DNA of 64,000 nt, from NCBI RefSeq assembly GCF_051106095.1, contig NC_135789.1, forward strand, positions 18,039,501 to 18,103,500, in the 5' to 3' direction. The number at the start of each line of letters is the position of its first letter. The stretch's first letter is position 1. This DNA comes from Pogona vitticeps. Its lineage: Eukaryota > Chordata > Lepidosauria > Squamata > Agamidae. A model generated the notes under the pieces. That model saw only the letters and a program-made list of their open reading frames with translations. It was not told the DNA's origin and made no database searches. Shown here piece by piece: positions 23,265-34,324 of this stretch. The translations under genes were made by a program, and so were the position numbers.

Positions 23265-23345
23265 TGTCCAGGAGACCCAGCAGGGGGATTCAAACTCCTC
23301 ACCTCTGGCTCCGCAGCCAGAGATCTCCACCCTGGAGCTGCTATT
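23265..23345 (-). mobile_element. tRNA-derived SINE fragment
   Basis: The segment GGGGGATTCAAACTCCTCACCTCTGGCTCCGCAGCCAGAGAT resembles, in reverse, a tRNA-type B box (GAGTTTGAATCC) with adjoining stem. Similar fragments are at 40950, 55755 and 56745 (same orientation) and 45290 (opposite orientation). Confidence 0.5.
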
Positions 23346-23819
23346 AATTTCCAAGGTCTTGATTCCAACAGGTTGGCGACCTTGGGAGCTTTTGAAAGTC
23401 ATTTATAAATGGGGTGGACACTGGAGCCAAATTATTTTTCCCCCGTGGGGGGGAACAGCCCTAGGGATTCGCAACCTCCAGAGTCCTCTCGTCGATATAT
23501 TGCAAACCCAAAAAGCCGTGATTTCACATGGAGTTGAGCCATCTCACCTTCCTCTTTCTTCCTGCTGACTCACTTTTTCATCAGGTTTTTTACCTTCCCC
23601 GGGGGTGTTTTGGGTGCGCATGCGTGTGTGTGGTTTTTTTTAAGCATTTTAAAAGAGGGTGGGGTGGCACAACCTCTGGCATGCAGCTTCTCCCTAAAAC
23701 ATGCCAGTGCAGAATTCTTGATCTGTTCCAGTGCGCTTGCATCCAGTGACGAAGACTCGCTGAATGCAACACGCCTTCGCCAAGGAAAGGGAGGAAGGAG
23801 AAGCGTCGCTTTTCGAACC

Positions 23820-26800
23820 ATGCTCTTCTTCTCCTATTTAACTTTGCCTCTCTGGAGCACGGCTCTTTCCAAATCACCTGCCTCGGGTAAGATTTTGGTC
23901 CTGCTTCTCTTTTGGACTGGGTCCCATCCTTTGATCCAAAACGAAGGATCTGCAAATCGAATTAAACCCATTTGAAGACTCAAATTACTCCTGCACTTTA
24001 CGGGACTGGTCTCTTGAGTTTATTGATAAGATCCTAACCAGAGACTTAATCCTGCTTTGTTTTATTTTACAATAACTCGGTTAACTCAGGCATAACTAAA
24101 TTAGATTAAGAGGCATAACTATAGTACTGTCTTGGCAGGGTTTATTATTTTATCATTACCAGCCTGTGGCCTCCACACTTAGTTGTGGATTGTAGGGCTC
24201 TGATGGAGTGTGTGAATGAAAGGAAATGAATAATTGTATAGTTTAATGGCACCAAGCGTTTGGAAAAGTGTAGATTTGGGAACACAGCCATTCCATTATT
24301 GCTGGGCATCGAAAATGCGGAGTGGCCATTTCATAAAAGTGAAGATTTTGTCATCATAAAGATGGTACGTCAAGAAAGGGTGGCCAGCGTAGGGCAATTG
24401 AAGTGAACTCAAATATGTGAAATTTCCTACCGTGGAAAATCCGAGGTTGATTTTTAAAAAAGAGAAAAGGGAAAGGGTTTTGTAAGGGTATAAATATGGA
24501 CGAATAAGACATCAACAGTCATGACAGGCATCATCATAACAAGAAACTGGTCTGTTGATAGTACTGGGGCAGATTCATAGCAGCCGCAGAAAATCAACAA
24601 TCGAATTTCCTCCTTAGACTTTTCGCTGGGTGAGAAAATATTTTCCTGCCTGCGTCCTGAACGTGCTTAGAGGCTCAATTGTGCTTTTGATGCTAGGTAT
24701 TCTTCTTTTAAAACATGGATGTTTTTCTAGGCTTTTACAAGACAACATTTAAAGCTCTATCGATATAAAGCTTTTTTAAAAATTCTCATCAAAATAGGGT
24801 GGTTGGGATCCCAATACCATCGCAGGTGTGGTATGTGCCCCGGCCGGCACGGATCTTTTAAAAACAGGGTCACAGAGATGGGGTGGAAGCCCCATATTGA
24901 TCGGAACGAGCCCGCTGGAGTTTTTCAAGTATTTTTTCCATCTTTTAAGCCAACAAAGCGGGGACCACACAACCCTTCGTAAAATACCATGAGCCGCTTT
25001 CCTACGACAGACGAGCATTTCATGAGATGCACCAGGAGGCAAAATCTGTGCGGCTGGAATTCGAAGCTTACCAAAGGTACAATTACAGCCAGGTTTTCCA
25101 CTCCAACCCCCCCGCCTCAAATGATGTGAACTTTCCACAATCATCTCTGTGTTGGAGAGAGTACCCTTTATCACCCTTAAATTTCTGTATGGCTTTAACA
25201 ACAACAACAAAAAAATAAAATGCTAGTAGAGTAGGGCTCCTGTACCCATCGGATCAGTGTATCCGCTGATTTACTTACCCACAGCCTGAAAAGATTAAAA
25301 GAAAAATCCTAGAAGTATATTATTTTAAAGGGGAAGGTACCAGAACTCGCCATTAGAGGGAGCCAGAGACCATGATTATATTTATCATGGCCTCTGGCTT
25401 CCTCTAATGGCCAATTATTTATTTTATTTATTTATTTGATTTTTACCCCGGCCCTCTAGACCACTGGTTCTTAACCTTGGGTTACTCAGGAGTTTTGGAC
25501 TGCAACTCCCAGAAGCCTTCACCACCAACTGTGCTGGCTGGGGTTTCTGGGAGTTGCAGTTCAAAAACATCCGAGTATCAAAGGTTAAGAACCACTGCTC
25601 TAGACAACGTCTACTCGGGGCGGCTTACATCAGTTAAAACAAGTTTTAAAAAAAAAATTATTAAAAGAATACAAAATACACCTACTACTACAGAAAAAAA
25701 CTATAAAATACAAAACAAAATAAGTTAAAACAAGTTTAAAAACATATAAAATGCATTTATACTAATTAGTTCTAAGCAACAGATTTCCAAGATGTTGATA
25801 TACAAAAGAAAGAAAGAAAAGAAAAAGATAGAGAAAAAGAAAAAGAAAATCACTTAATTGACTGGGGGGTAGGCCTGTTTAAACAACCAAGTTTTTAATT
25901 GGCTTTTGAAAATTATGGTACCTTCACCTTTAGAAATATATACAGTATAGCATTCCCTAGAGAAATATATTTCCATAATGTTATTACCAGAACTCGTCAC
26001 TAGGGAGAGATACATGGTATGTATAGCATTAACTATTAAAATAATGTTCACTACTATCCACATTTTTTAGTATCTACCGGGGGGAGGGAGGGAACCAATC
26101 CCTGGCAGATACAGGGTCCTCCTGTAATCTCACTTGCCTTGAGGCCAGCATCTTGTGGTGGAGAGTACCATCAGATCACTCCATGTTGCCGTCTTGGCTG
26201 TGTTTCCAGAGTCTTCCGGCTGCGACTGCGGAGGGACGCAAGCATTTTGGCAAGAGGCTTTGAGCTCATCACGAAGGGGACCTCAAGGCCGGTGGATGTC
26301 TCCTACCTTTACTCCGGTGACCTGGAAGGTGTGAAATGAATAATCACATCAGTTGGTGGCGGGAGAGGGAAAGTAAGGCCAGCTTCATAAAATCAAAGAG
26401 AAAGAATTACCCGTTTTGCGTCTTCCTATCTATCTCTCCCGGGTTCTCTCCCAGCTGATCCACGGCCTTCCTTCTGTTGGCCCCCAATTATTTTTCAACA
26501 GTTAATTATTTTTACAGTCTGACTTTTCTCCACTCGCTGTCCGTCGGCTGATCTATAAAGAGCACACGTCATAAACATTGAGAGTGAGCGTTATATTATA
26601 ATGGAAACAAGTAGCCTAAAAAGATCCTAGTTTGGACACAATTACTTTTTTTTTAAAAGCCATTTTATTTATATAATTACACCCGGCCTCTCCACCCTGC
26701 TAGGGGAGATTATTTCAATTTGCAGTTATATCTTGAGAAGCAGAATGCAGAAAAGGCTTTTGGCCTCGCCGTTTACTTTTCGAGGTCAGGCTTCTAAGTC

Positions 26801-29800
26801 CTCAAGGCAATGAAAAGGTGGCCGACAGCATACACAGCTTTAAAAAACACACATCATTTTTCAACTACAAATCCCAGAATCCACAAGCCCTTTGGGGAAA
26901 TTGGGACTTGTCATTCCAAACGATCAGGTCTTCCCCCTTCTCACCCCAAATGTTAGCTTTTCGTCGGTCCTGAATTTTGATATTTCCTTAAGGCTGAGAT
27001 GATGATATTGAGACACAACCTTTCAACAGGGCAGCCAGGTTCGTTTTGCCATGGATCCCTCCTGAGTGGTCTTTTCGAAGGATTTATCCAGACACCAAAT
27101 GGCACCTATTACATCGAATCTGCCGGGAGACTCCCCACCAATGCTGCCCCTCCGGGCCATTCCTTCATCCACCATGAGAGCGATTTAGGTGAATGTTGTC
27201 TTGCCGGGCATAACCGTCCTTTGGAAATGGAGAGTGGCTCCATGCACGTTCTTGATGGTTCTTCGTGGCCCGAACGGTCTCTCTGGTCCTTGGTACTATA
27301 GGATTTTGTGGCTGCCCTTGGTTTGTAGGGTCTTGATGCTTTAACGCTTCAGAGAGGAAAGCAAGGAGAATCCAGCTGTGCTTCGCAGACAAGCAAGCCC
27401 GAAGCTGCGCTCTGCTTTGCGGAGCAAGAAGTGGCGGCATGGAACTCCGCCGTGCTTTGCAGACCGGAAAGCCATCCTAAAGGGCTGGGGGCCAGTTTGC
27501 CGAGGAAGATGCGACACTGAGCTCTGCTTTGCAGGCTGGGAAATTGTGTCCTGGACCTAAGCTGTGGAGAGCGGCTACATAGAGAGCTAAGCTTCGCTTT
27601 GCAAACTGAGAAACGGTTACTTGAACCCGATCCATGCTTTGTAGACCAGGAAGCCATTGCACAGGGCTGAGTTCTGGGTTGCAGACCAGGGTGCGGGTTC
27701 TGTGGAACTGAGCTCTGCTTTGCAGCCGGGGAAAGTGGTAGCATAATAATAGGCTGTGCTTTGCCGACCAGAACGTTATTGCATGGGTCTGACTTCTGGC
27801 TTACAGCTTGGGACATCATTCCTCGGCAATGAGTTTTGCTTTGCAGACCAGGAAGTAGTGGTATGGAGCTGAGCTGCGGAAAAGGACTGCATATGGGGCT
27901 GGGCTTTGCTTTGCAAACCAAGAAATGCTTTCTATTGCATGAACCAGAGCTGTGCTCTGCAAACCGGGGCATGATGGCAGAAAACGGTGGCCGAGAGAAT
28001 TGGCAGAGACCGATTCTGCGGATAAAAAGGGTCTTATTGTACTCTGTGAGATTTTGCCGTATGGCACCAACCTGATTCCGCAGCGCTTGTCCGTAATCTC
28101 CATGTCTCACTGTTAAGACTACAGACTTTGGCGAGACCTCGAATCGGCGTCTCTGGCTCGGGAAACGCACGAGCGTCTTCAGGATTTCCAGCAGGACCTC
28201 ACAACGAAGGTGAGAAAGGGGTTGTCCATGTCATCTGCCCTCTCAAATGTATTCCGTTTGGAGTCACCTTCTGCGCATGGACTTCCTGGAGGCCCCATTA
28301 TTTCTACCCGGGGGGCGGGGGAGAAACAGGCTGTGAGTTGGAGGAGATGAACTGGTGATGATGGATGATGATGATGAATATTACAAAAGTCTCTCCACGT
28401 ATTCCTTCCATCTGCCCCAGCGGGTCTCTGGGCACATCTCTTTCAGAATCCCTGTTCCTTTTCTCACCCGCTCTGTTCAGCTTAATTTTTTTCTCCACAG
28501 TTGGGCAACACCCCACGCCATAAAAGAAGCCTAGATTATGCCAAGCAATCTTGTCTGCTCCACTTAAAAGCCGATTATCTTTTCTACCAGAGGTTTGGCT
28601 CTGTGGAAGCTGTCATTGCCCAGGTAAGGAAGGAATTGTCCCGACATGCTGTCTAGAGTGGAGCAAGAACCTCTCAGATTATTCCCACCACCACTCCATC
28701 CCAGGAGAGAGAAGGGAGAGAAAAAACTGAGATTTTTCTCCCCACAATTTCCATGCCCTCTTAAAAACAAGCAGTTTTAAAAGAATGTCCATCATTTCCC
28801 CATCACCAACAACATTCTGAGGTGGATCAGCCATTTTCTGTCAGTCCCGTAACGTCTTAGAACAACACAAGGCCCAGGAAGATGATGGCAAGGGGTCTGG
28901 AGGTGAGCTGGTTTTGGATAAGCAACCAGGAGCATATAGCTTGACAAAAGACCTGCCCCTGGTCAAAACCTAACTTTTTAAATATGCATTGATTCAACTC
29001 CTGTGTTTTTGGACTCACCTGCACTTCCAAATTTACTACCAAACCCCTGGCTGATGAGAGAGAGCTGATTTTATCATGGGAATGTGGGACGCATCCTGCC
29101 TTCCGCTGTTTAACTCTACCTTGTCTGCTGGACTCTGACCAGCAACAGCTCAGGGAACAAGGTTACCTGCTTCATGATCTTTCCCCAAACGGACCTCCCA
29201 AGAATTAAATTAGGAGTCTCTTCCATGCCCTGGTACTGAATTCTAATCTTGCTCCATTTTTCAGGGAATGGCCATTGCACTTAATGATATCAAGGATTTC
29301 CCTCCCCCTTACCCTTTTTTTCTTCTATCCTTAGATTGCCAGCTATGTAAAAGCGGTGAATGCCATCTACGAAGGGGTGGAATTTGATGGAATTGGGATG
29401 ATAGACTTCAAAGTAAAGACAGTTACAGTAAGATGGGTCCCACCTGTTCAGGTGGATTCCTAGTAGACACTGCGCGACTGGACTTTTCCTTTCCTTCCTT
29501 TCTGACGCAGTGTGGCATGTAGCGGACAGAGTAACGGACGAAGACTCTAGAGTCCAAAAGAGCAAAAGGGTGGGGTACTCCCCCCAAAAATGTATTATTT
29601 TATGTTTCACTCTTTTGTCTTACTTACCATTTCTTCTCTCACTGGCTATCAAATCGCCCAGGAAATTTTCCTGGTCACATCCCTAGTTTCCACCCATTTG
29701 CAGGTCATTGAAGAAGACGACCAGGCGGCCCCACCCTTCATCGGGCCCGAAATGCTCCTGATGCTTCATTCCAGGTCCAACTGGAACAGATACTGTCTGT

Positions 29801-32800
29801 CTTTCCTCTTGACAGACAGAGACTACAGCGGCGTCTTAGGGATTGCGTTTAATGGACAACCTGGTAAGGAATTGGGGGGGGGGCATCTGGTAATTTCTCT
29901 AGCACTTCCAACGGCATGGCAGGGGGTTCTTTCTCAGTTCTTCCTGGAAAGAGCCAACCTACCAACCAAGCGAGGGCTTCACAGCATGGTGAGGGATCAA
30001 GATCGTAGGGGGGAAGGCCTGGAGGGCACCAGCGTGGTTGGACTTCAGGCGGCAGATTTTCAGAGGTGACAGCAGCGTACTGGAAGAGACACCTGGGGTA
30101 GGATTCCAGCCCAGGGGAAGGGGGCTAAAGAAAGACTCACCTACCCACCCTCACAAAAATCAAAAGATCTTGCAAGCAGCTCTGGAGCGTCTTGAAAATG
30201 GCTGCCCCTTCCCCTCCTCCTCCACAGGCGACTCAGGCGGGATTTGCTCCAAGCATCGGGTCTTCCAGGGCCAAGAGGCATCCTTGAACACGGGTCTGAT
30301 CACGCTGCAGAAATATGGGCAGCTCCTGCCGCCGAGATTGGTTCACATCACGCTGGCGCATGAGCTTGGGCACAGCCTGGGGGCTGAGGTGAGTCCTTCC
30401 TTCCTTCCTTCCTTCCTTCCTTCCTTCCTTCCTTCCTTCCTTCCTTCCTTCCTTCCTTCCTTCCTTCCTTCCTTCCATCCATCCATCCATCCATCCATCC
30501 ATCCATCCATCCATCCATCCATCCATCCATCCATCCATCCATCCATCCATCCATCCATCCATCCACTCCTTCCTTCAGTCATCCATCATCAGCTCCTTCC
30601 TTCCATCCATCCATCGTAAGCTCCTTCCTTTCTCTATCCATCATCAGCTCCTTCCTTCCTTCCGTCCTTCCTCATCTCCTCCTTCCTGCATGGCCTTAAA
30701 ATTTACCTGAACTCACCTCAGAGTCAAGAGTAAGGTTAGCCGTCCGGGTCTCTCGTCCGCTCAACGTGGACTCCCGCTCTGCAGGATTGTTTGTCACTGA
30801 ATTACTTGAGAGGCAAGCTAGGTATGAGCTGCTTTATTTAACAAACTCCTACTCTGACTTTCAACCAGAAAAGGAAAGAGGAAAGGGGACTCAAGAGCAG
30901 CCTACGAAGAGAGTAAAGAGAGCAAGCCCACTTAGGGATATGCAAGAAACGAATTCCGGCACTCAGCACATGCTTGGAGGAGCTCTCTATTGCTTACTGC
31001 AAACTGCACTGATAGTGCAGCGCTCTGCTAAACCTTGTGTGCCTGCAGGCTGCCCCGATCTCCACTCCAGACGTTTATGGTGTCTCTTTCGGGTTTATTT
31101 CCCCCCCTTTTTTTTTAAAGCACGATGAAAGCAAAGCATGTTCCCATTTCGCCCTCGACACCTCCGATGGGAAGTACCTGATGTTCGGCTACGCCACGGA
31201 CGGCGGCCAGTTCAATAATGACAAATTCTCACCTTGCAGCCGGGCCTACATTGCCGAGATCCTGAGGCAAAAGAAAGACCTTTGTTTTGCTGGTAAAAAA
31301 ATGTCCTGCGTGTTAAAGCTTGCTTCCCCCACTACAGTGCCCATTATCCCCACTCCCTTGCCAGTTGGGGAGAATTCTGGGCTTTGTAATACGGAATGCT
31401 TCCTGGGAGAGACCGCCTTTCCCAGATGCAGCTTTCTCCCCCTTCAGAGACCGACCGCCCCATCTGTGGGAATCGGATCGTGGATGCGGGAGAGGAGTGC
31501 GATGTCGGAAACCAAGGTGCGGATCCCTGTTGCTACGGCGCCGCGGAGCCCAGTGGGATCCGGTGTCGGCTGAAGCCAGGAGCTCTATGCAGGTAGGAAT
31601 GGCTTGCCATGGGGTTGCCTTCCTGTCGGGCCTCCAGACCTTGAATAGGAATCTTTAAATTGCAATTAATTACCGTTATGGGTCCAATCTGCCCGGTAAA
31701 GCACTGTTGTTATGTCACAGTTACAACTTTAAAGTAACAAATTACTTCCATGTCACTCAAGAATAACTAGTTACTACTTAGTTACTTTCCCTGCAAAACA
31801 TCAGGACATTTTGTGCGGGATTTCCTGGCCACTGCCTCCAGATGCAAGAGAAAAGGGGGGGGGGATGAAAATGAATACCTAAAAGAAGAGAAAGATCCGT
31901 CCCCTTCTTCCTTTTCACAGCCCCAGCCAGGGAGTTTGCTGCACTCACGCATGCATCCCCAGACCCCGGGGCCACGTTTGCCAAGAGGAGACCGACTGCG
32001 CTTCAGAAAGCATCTGCTCCGGCTTGGAGGCCAAATGCCCGGCACCCCTGCCAAAAGCCAACCTCACCCTCTGTGGGATGGGGTCCCGGGTGTGTTTGGA
32101 CGGGGTGAGTCCTGCGGGTGTGAAATCGGTCGGCCCCTGTTGATGGGTGGAGGCTCAGAGGGAGCCTCCCTCTCCAGGAACTGTCCATCTTTGAGATCAA
32201 GAAAGCAAAATCCCATCAGGTAGGCAAAGTCTTTTGGGTGGGCTTGCCGGAAGGAATTAGTTACTGTGGGAAAATTCACATGTTTGGACTAATAATCTCG
32301 GTAGTTTTAAGGGTCAGATCATACTTCTGCACTATTAAAGAGCAGGCCGGGTAGGTGGGGCTCGTCAGCCATGGAAGGCAGCCCATCTAGGAGAAGGAAA
32401 ACTCTTGATTTCAAACCTCCACTGCCTTGTGGCTATATCCACTGATGGAAAAGGCTTCAGGAGTTAACCTTGAGGCAAAATCCGGAGCTGGAGTCCCGGA
32501 GGCAGCATGTGTCGTTCTGCCAACTCCTGCGACATTGCTGGAACCAGTTGTATTGGCTCTTGCCTTTCCATTGGATCATTTCAGCAATGTGGAGAGGGGG
32601 GATCTGCTGTTTGGGTAACAGCCTATCCTCCATATTACCTTACCCGGGCTTCATGCTCTGGAGGGGACACTCCTCGATTCAGAGCATGTTACCATAGTCT
32701 CTCAAGACTGAAGGATGCCTATGCCTCGGTAGTATCCCAAGTGAATCGGGGTGCTGGAGTTCCTCCTGCAGTTCAGTCCGAGAGAGAAAAGCTCCTTTTT

Positions 32801-33708
32801 CAAACCCTCCAAGTGGCTAAATTTTCTTCCTCTTTTCTCCTCTCTCCTCCTTTTAGCTCTGCGCGGGCTCCCTCTGCATCCGGCACGGATTGGAGCCGTG
32901 CGATGGGGCCTCAGCTTCCCCGCACAAGAGATGCCAGCTTTATTGCCGTCAGCCAGGTCTGAATTTTTCATTTTACACTCCTTGCCTCCCTCCCTTTCTT
33001 TTCCGGGCAGCTGGTGGCTGTCAAGAAGGTCTCTGCAAACTTAGGGTGAGAAAACCCAGGAGAAAAACCCGCTCGCTTTCGCTTACACACAAGTAAAATA
33101 CATAACACCTGAGATACTGTTCTCCTTACTTTTCTCATTATTTACCCAAAAATACAAGACATAGTCTTGGACTGGCATTTTATAACAGGAACAAGTTTTA
33201 ATCAAAAAACCAAGTATCCATTCAGTATCAGTCTAATAGGCACACTGTTCCTAATATTGCCAGCTTTTCGCAGGCTCTGGTGGTGTGATTTTAGAAATCT
33301 GCAGCTGATTATAATATTTTAGGAAATTCCACGGCATTTCCCCCAATGCTCCAATGATGATGAGCACCCCTGAAATAGGTCCCATCCACAAGCAAAAGAC
33401 TGTTCTTCTGTCGGATCTCTGTGTTTTGTTAAATTTTTTTATCATCAACTCTGGCATCCCATGGAATTGCAATGTCGGTAATCCAGCACTTGCTTTGTTC
33501 TATTTCTACTAAGTCTGGTGTGTTACGCTCAAGGTGGCTTGTCTGTGACTCTGAAAATCCCCCAAGATCATAATTTGGTTATTTTCTGACGCCTTTTCTA
33601 TTATTATACAAATGTATAAAAGAATTGTATAAAGTATACAAATGCTAAAAAGTATAGAGTATACAAATGCTAAAAAGAATTAAACAAGTATTTAACTTTT
33701 GCCAACTA

Positions 33709-33771
<63 letters not shown>

Positions 33772-34268
33772 ACAGTCCACTAAATGTTGGTTGCACTTCT
33801 TGACTATCAGATCATTTCCATAAATATGTGCTGCTCCAAGAGAGAAAGTCTACTGCAGTTGGTGTATCATGATATCATCATCATGATCAGTGGTTCTTAA
33901 CGTGGGCGATAATGTCCCCCAGGGGGCGATTTCATTTTTCAGGAGGGCGGTAGAACTAAAAGGGGCGGTGTGGGGGCGCTGGAGCAGAAGGGGGGCAATA
34001 GGGGGGCGCTGGAGCAAGCCAAACCTGTGAAGATGGCTGCAGCCTTTTTACAGTGTGCATGAATATATATTTTCCTACAATTTTAATTTAGTTTCAGACT
34101 TTTTGTCTTGAAATTTTTAGTTCCTGCATTTGTTTTTATGCCCTTTTTATATTTCATCTTGCGTCTTAAAATTCACTTGCAACTAAATCATTAAATGTTA
34201 CTTTTTGGGGGGCATTTCATTTTCTTGGAATTTAATTTTGTTTTCAGGGGTCATTGGATTTAAGTGTC

Positions 34269-34324
<56 letters not shown>

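Larger units (their letters stand above)
21446..23819. other. SAFB to ADAM10-like intergenic spacer
   Basis: The spacer contains a LINE tail-like stretch at about 21565-21640 (ATTTATATCTCGCCC type), CR1 3' ends at 22430-22930 and a SINE fragment at 23265-23345. The proximal promoter of the ADAM10-like gene should lie at its right end. No CpG island is obvious there. Confidence 0.5.
25229..26124. mobile_element. Tc1/mariner-type MITE (CAGTGGGATCC family) split by a LINE fragment
   Basis: The left end (GAGTAGGGCTCCTGTACC) and the right end in reverse (CAGGAGGACCCTGTATC) resemble the family better preserved at 47542-47791, with TA at both flanks. Shared internal landmarks are CACTAGAGGGAGCCAGAGACCATG and GGCCTGAAAATATTAAAAG-like stretches. 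The middle (about 25412-25915) is a separate LINE fragment. It lies in intron 2 of the ADAM10-like gene. Confidence 0.6.

Noticed and set aside
25027-25218. 63-codon frame starting at ATG 25027 as a separate small gene
   Set aside because: Its first part is exon 2 of the ADAM10-like gene and the remainder is intron read past the donor at 25077.
29500-29560. SINE start-like sequence (GTGTGGCATGTAGCGGACAG)
   Set aside because: Too short and without a tRNA-like B box to call with confidence.
30393-30567. CRISPR-like regular repeat
   Set aside because: It is a tetranucleotide microsatellite without spacers in a vertebrate genome.
30348-30582. Open frames on both strands with repeated WMDG/KEGR or PSFL/PSIH units
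   Set aside because: They are translations of the CCTT/CCAT array and have no gene context. The same applies at 58147-58510.
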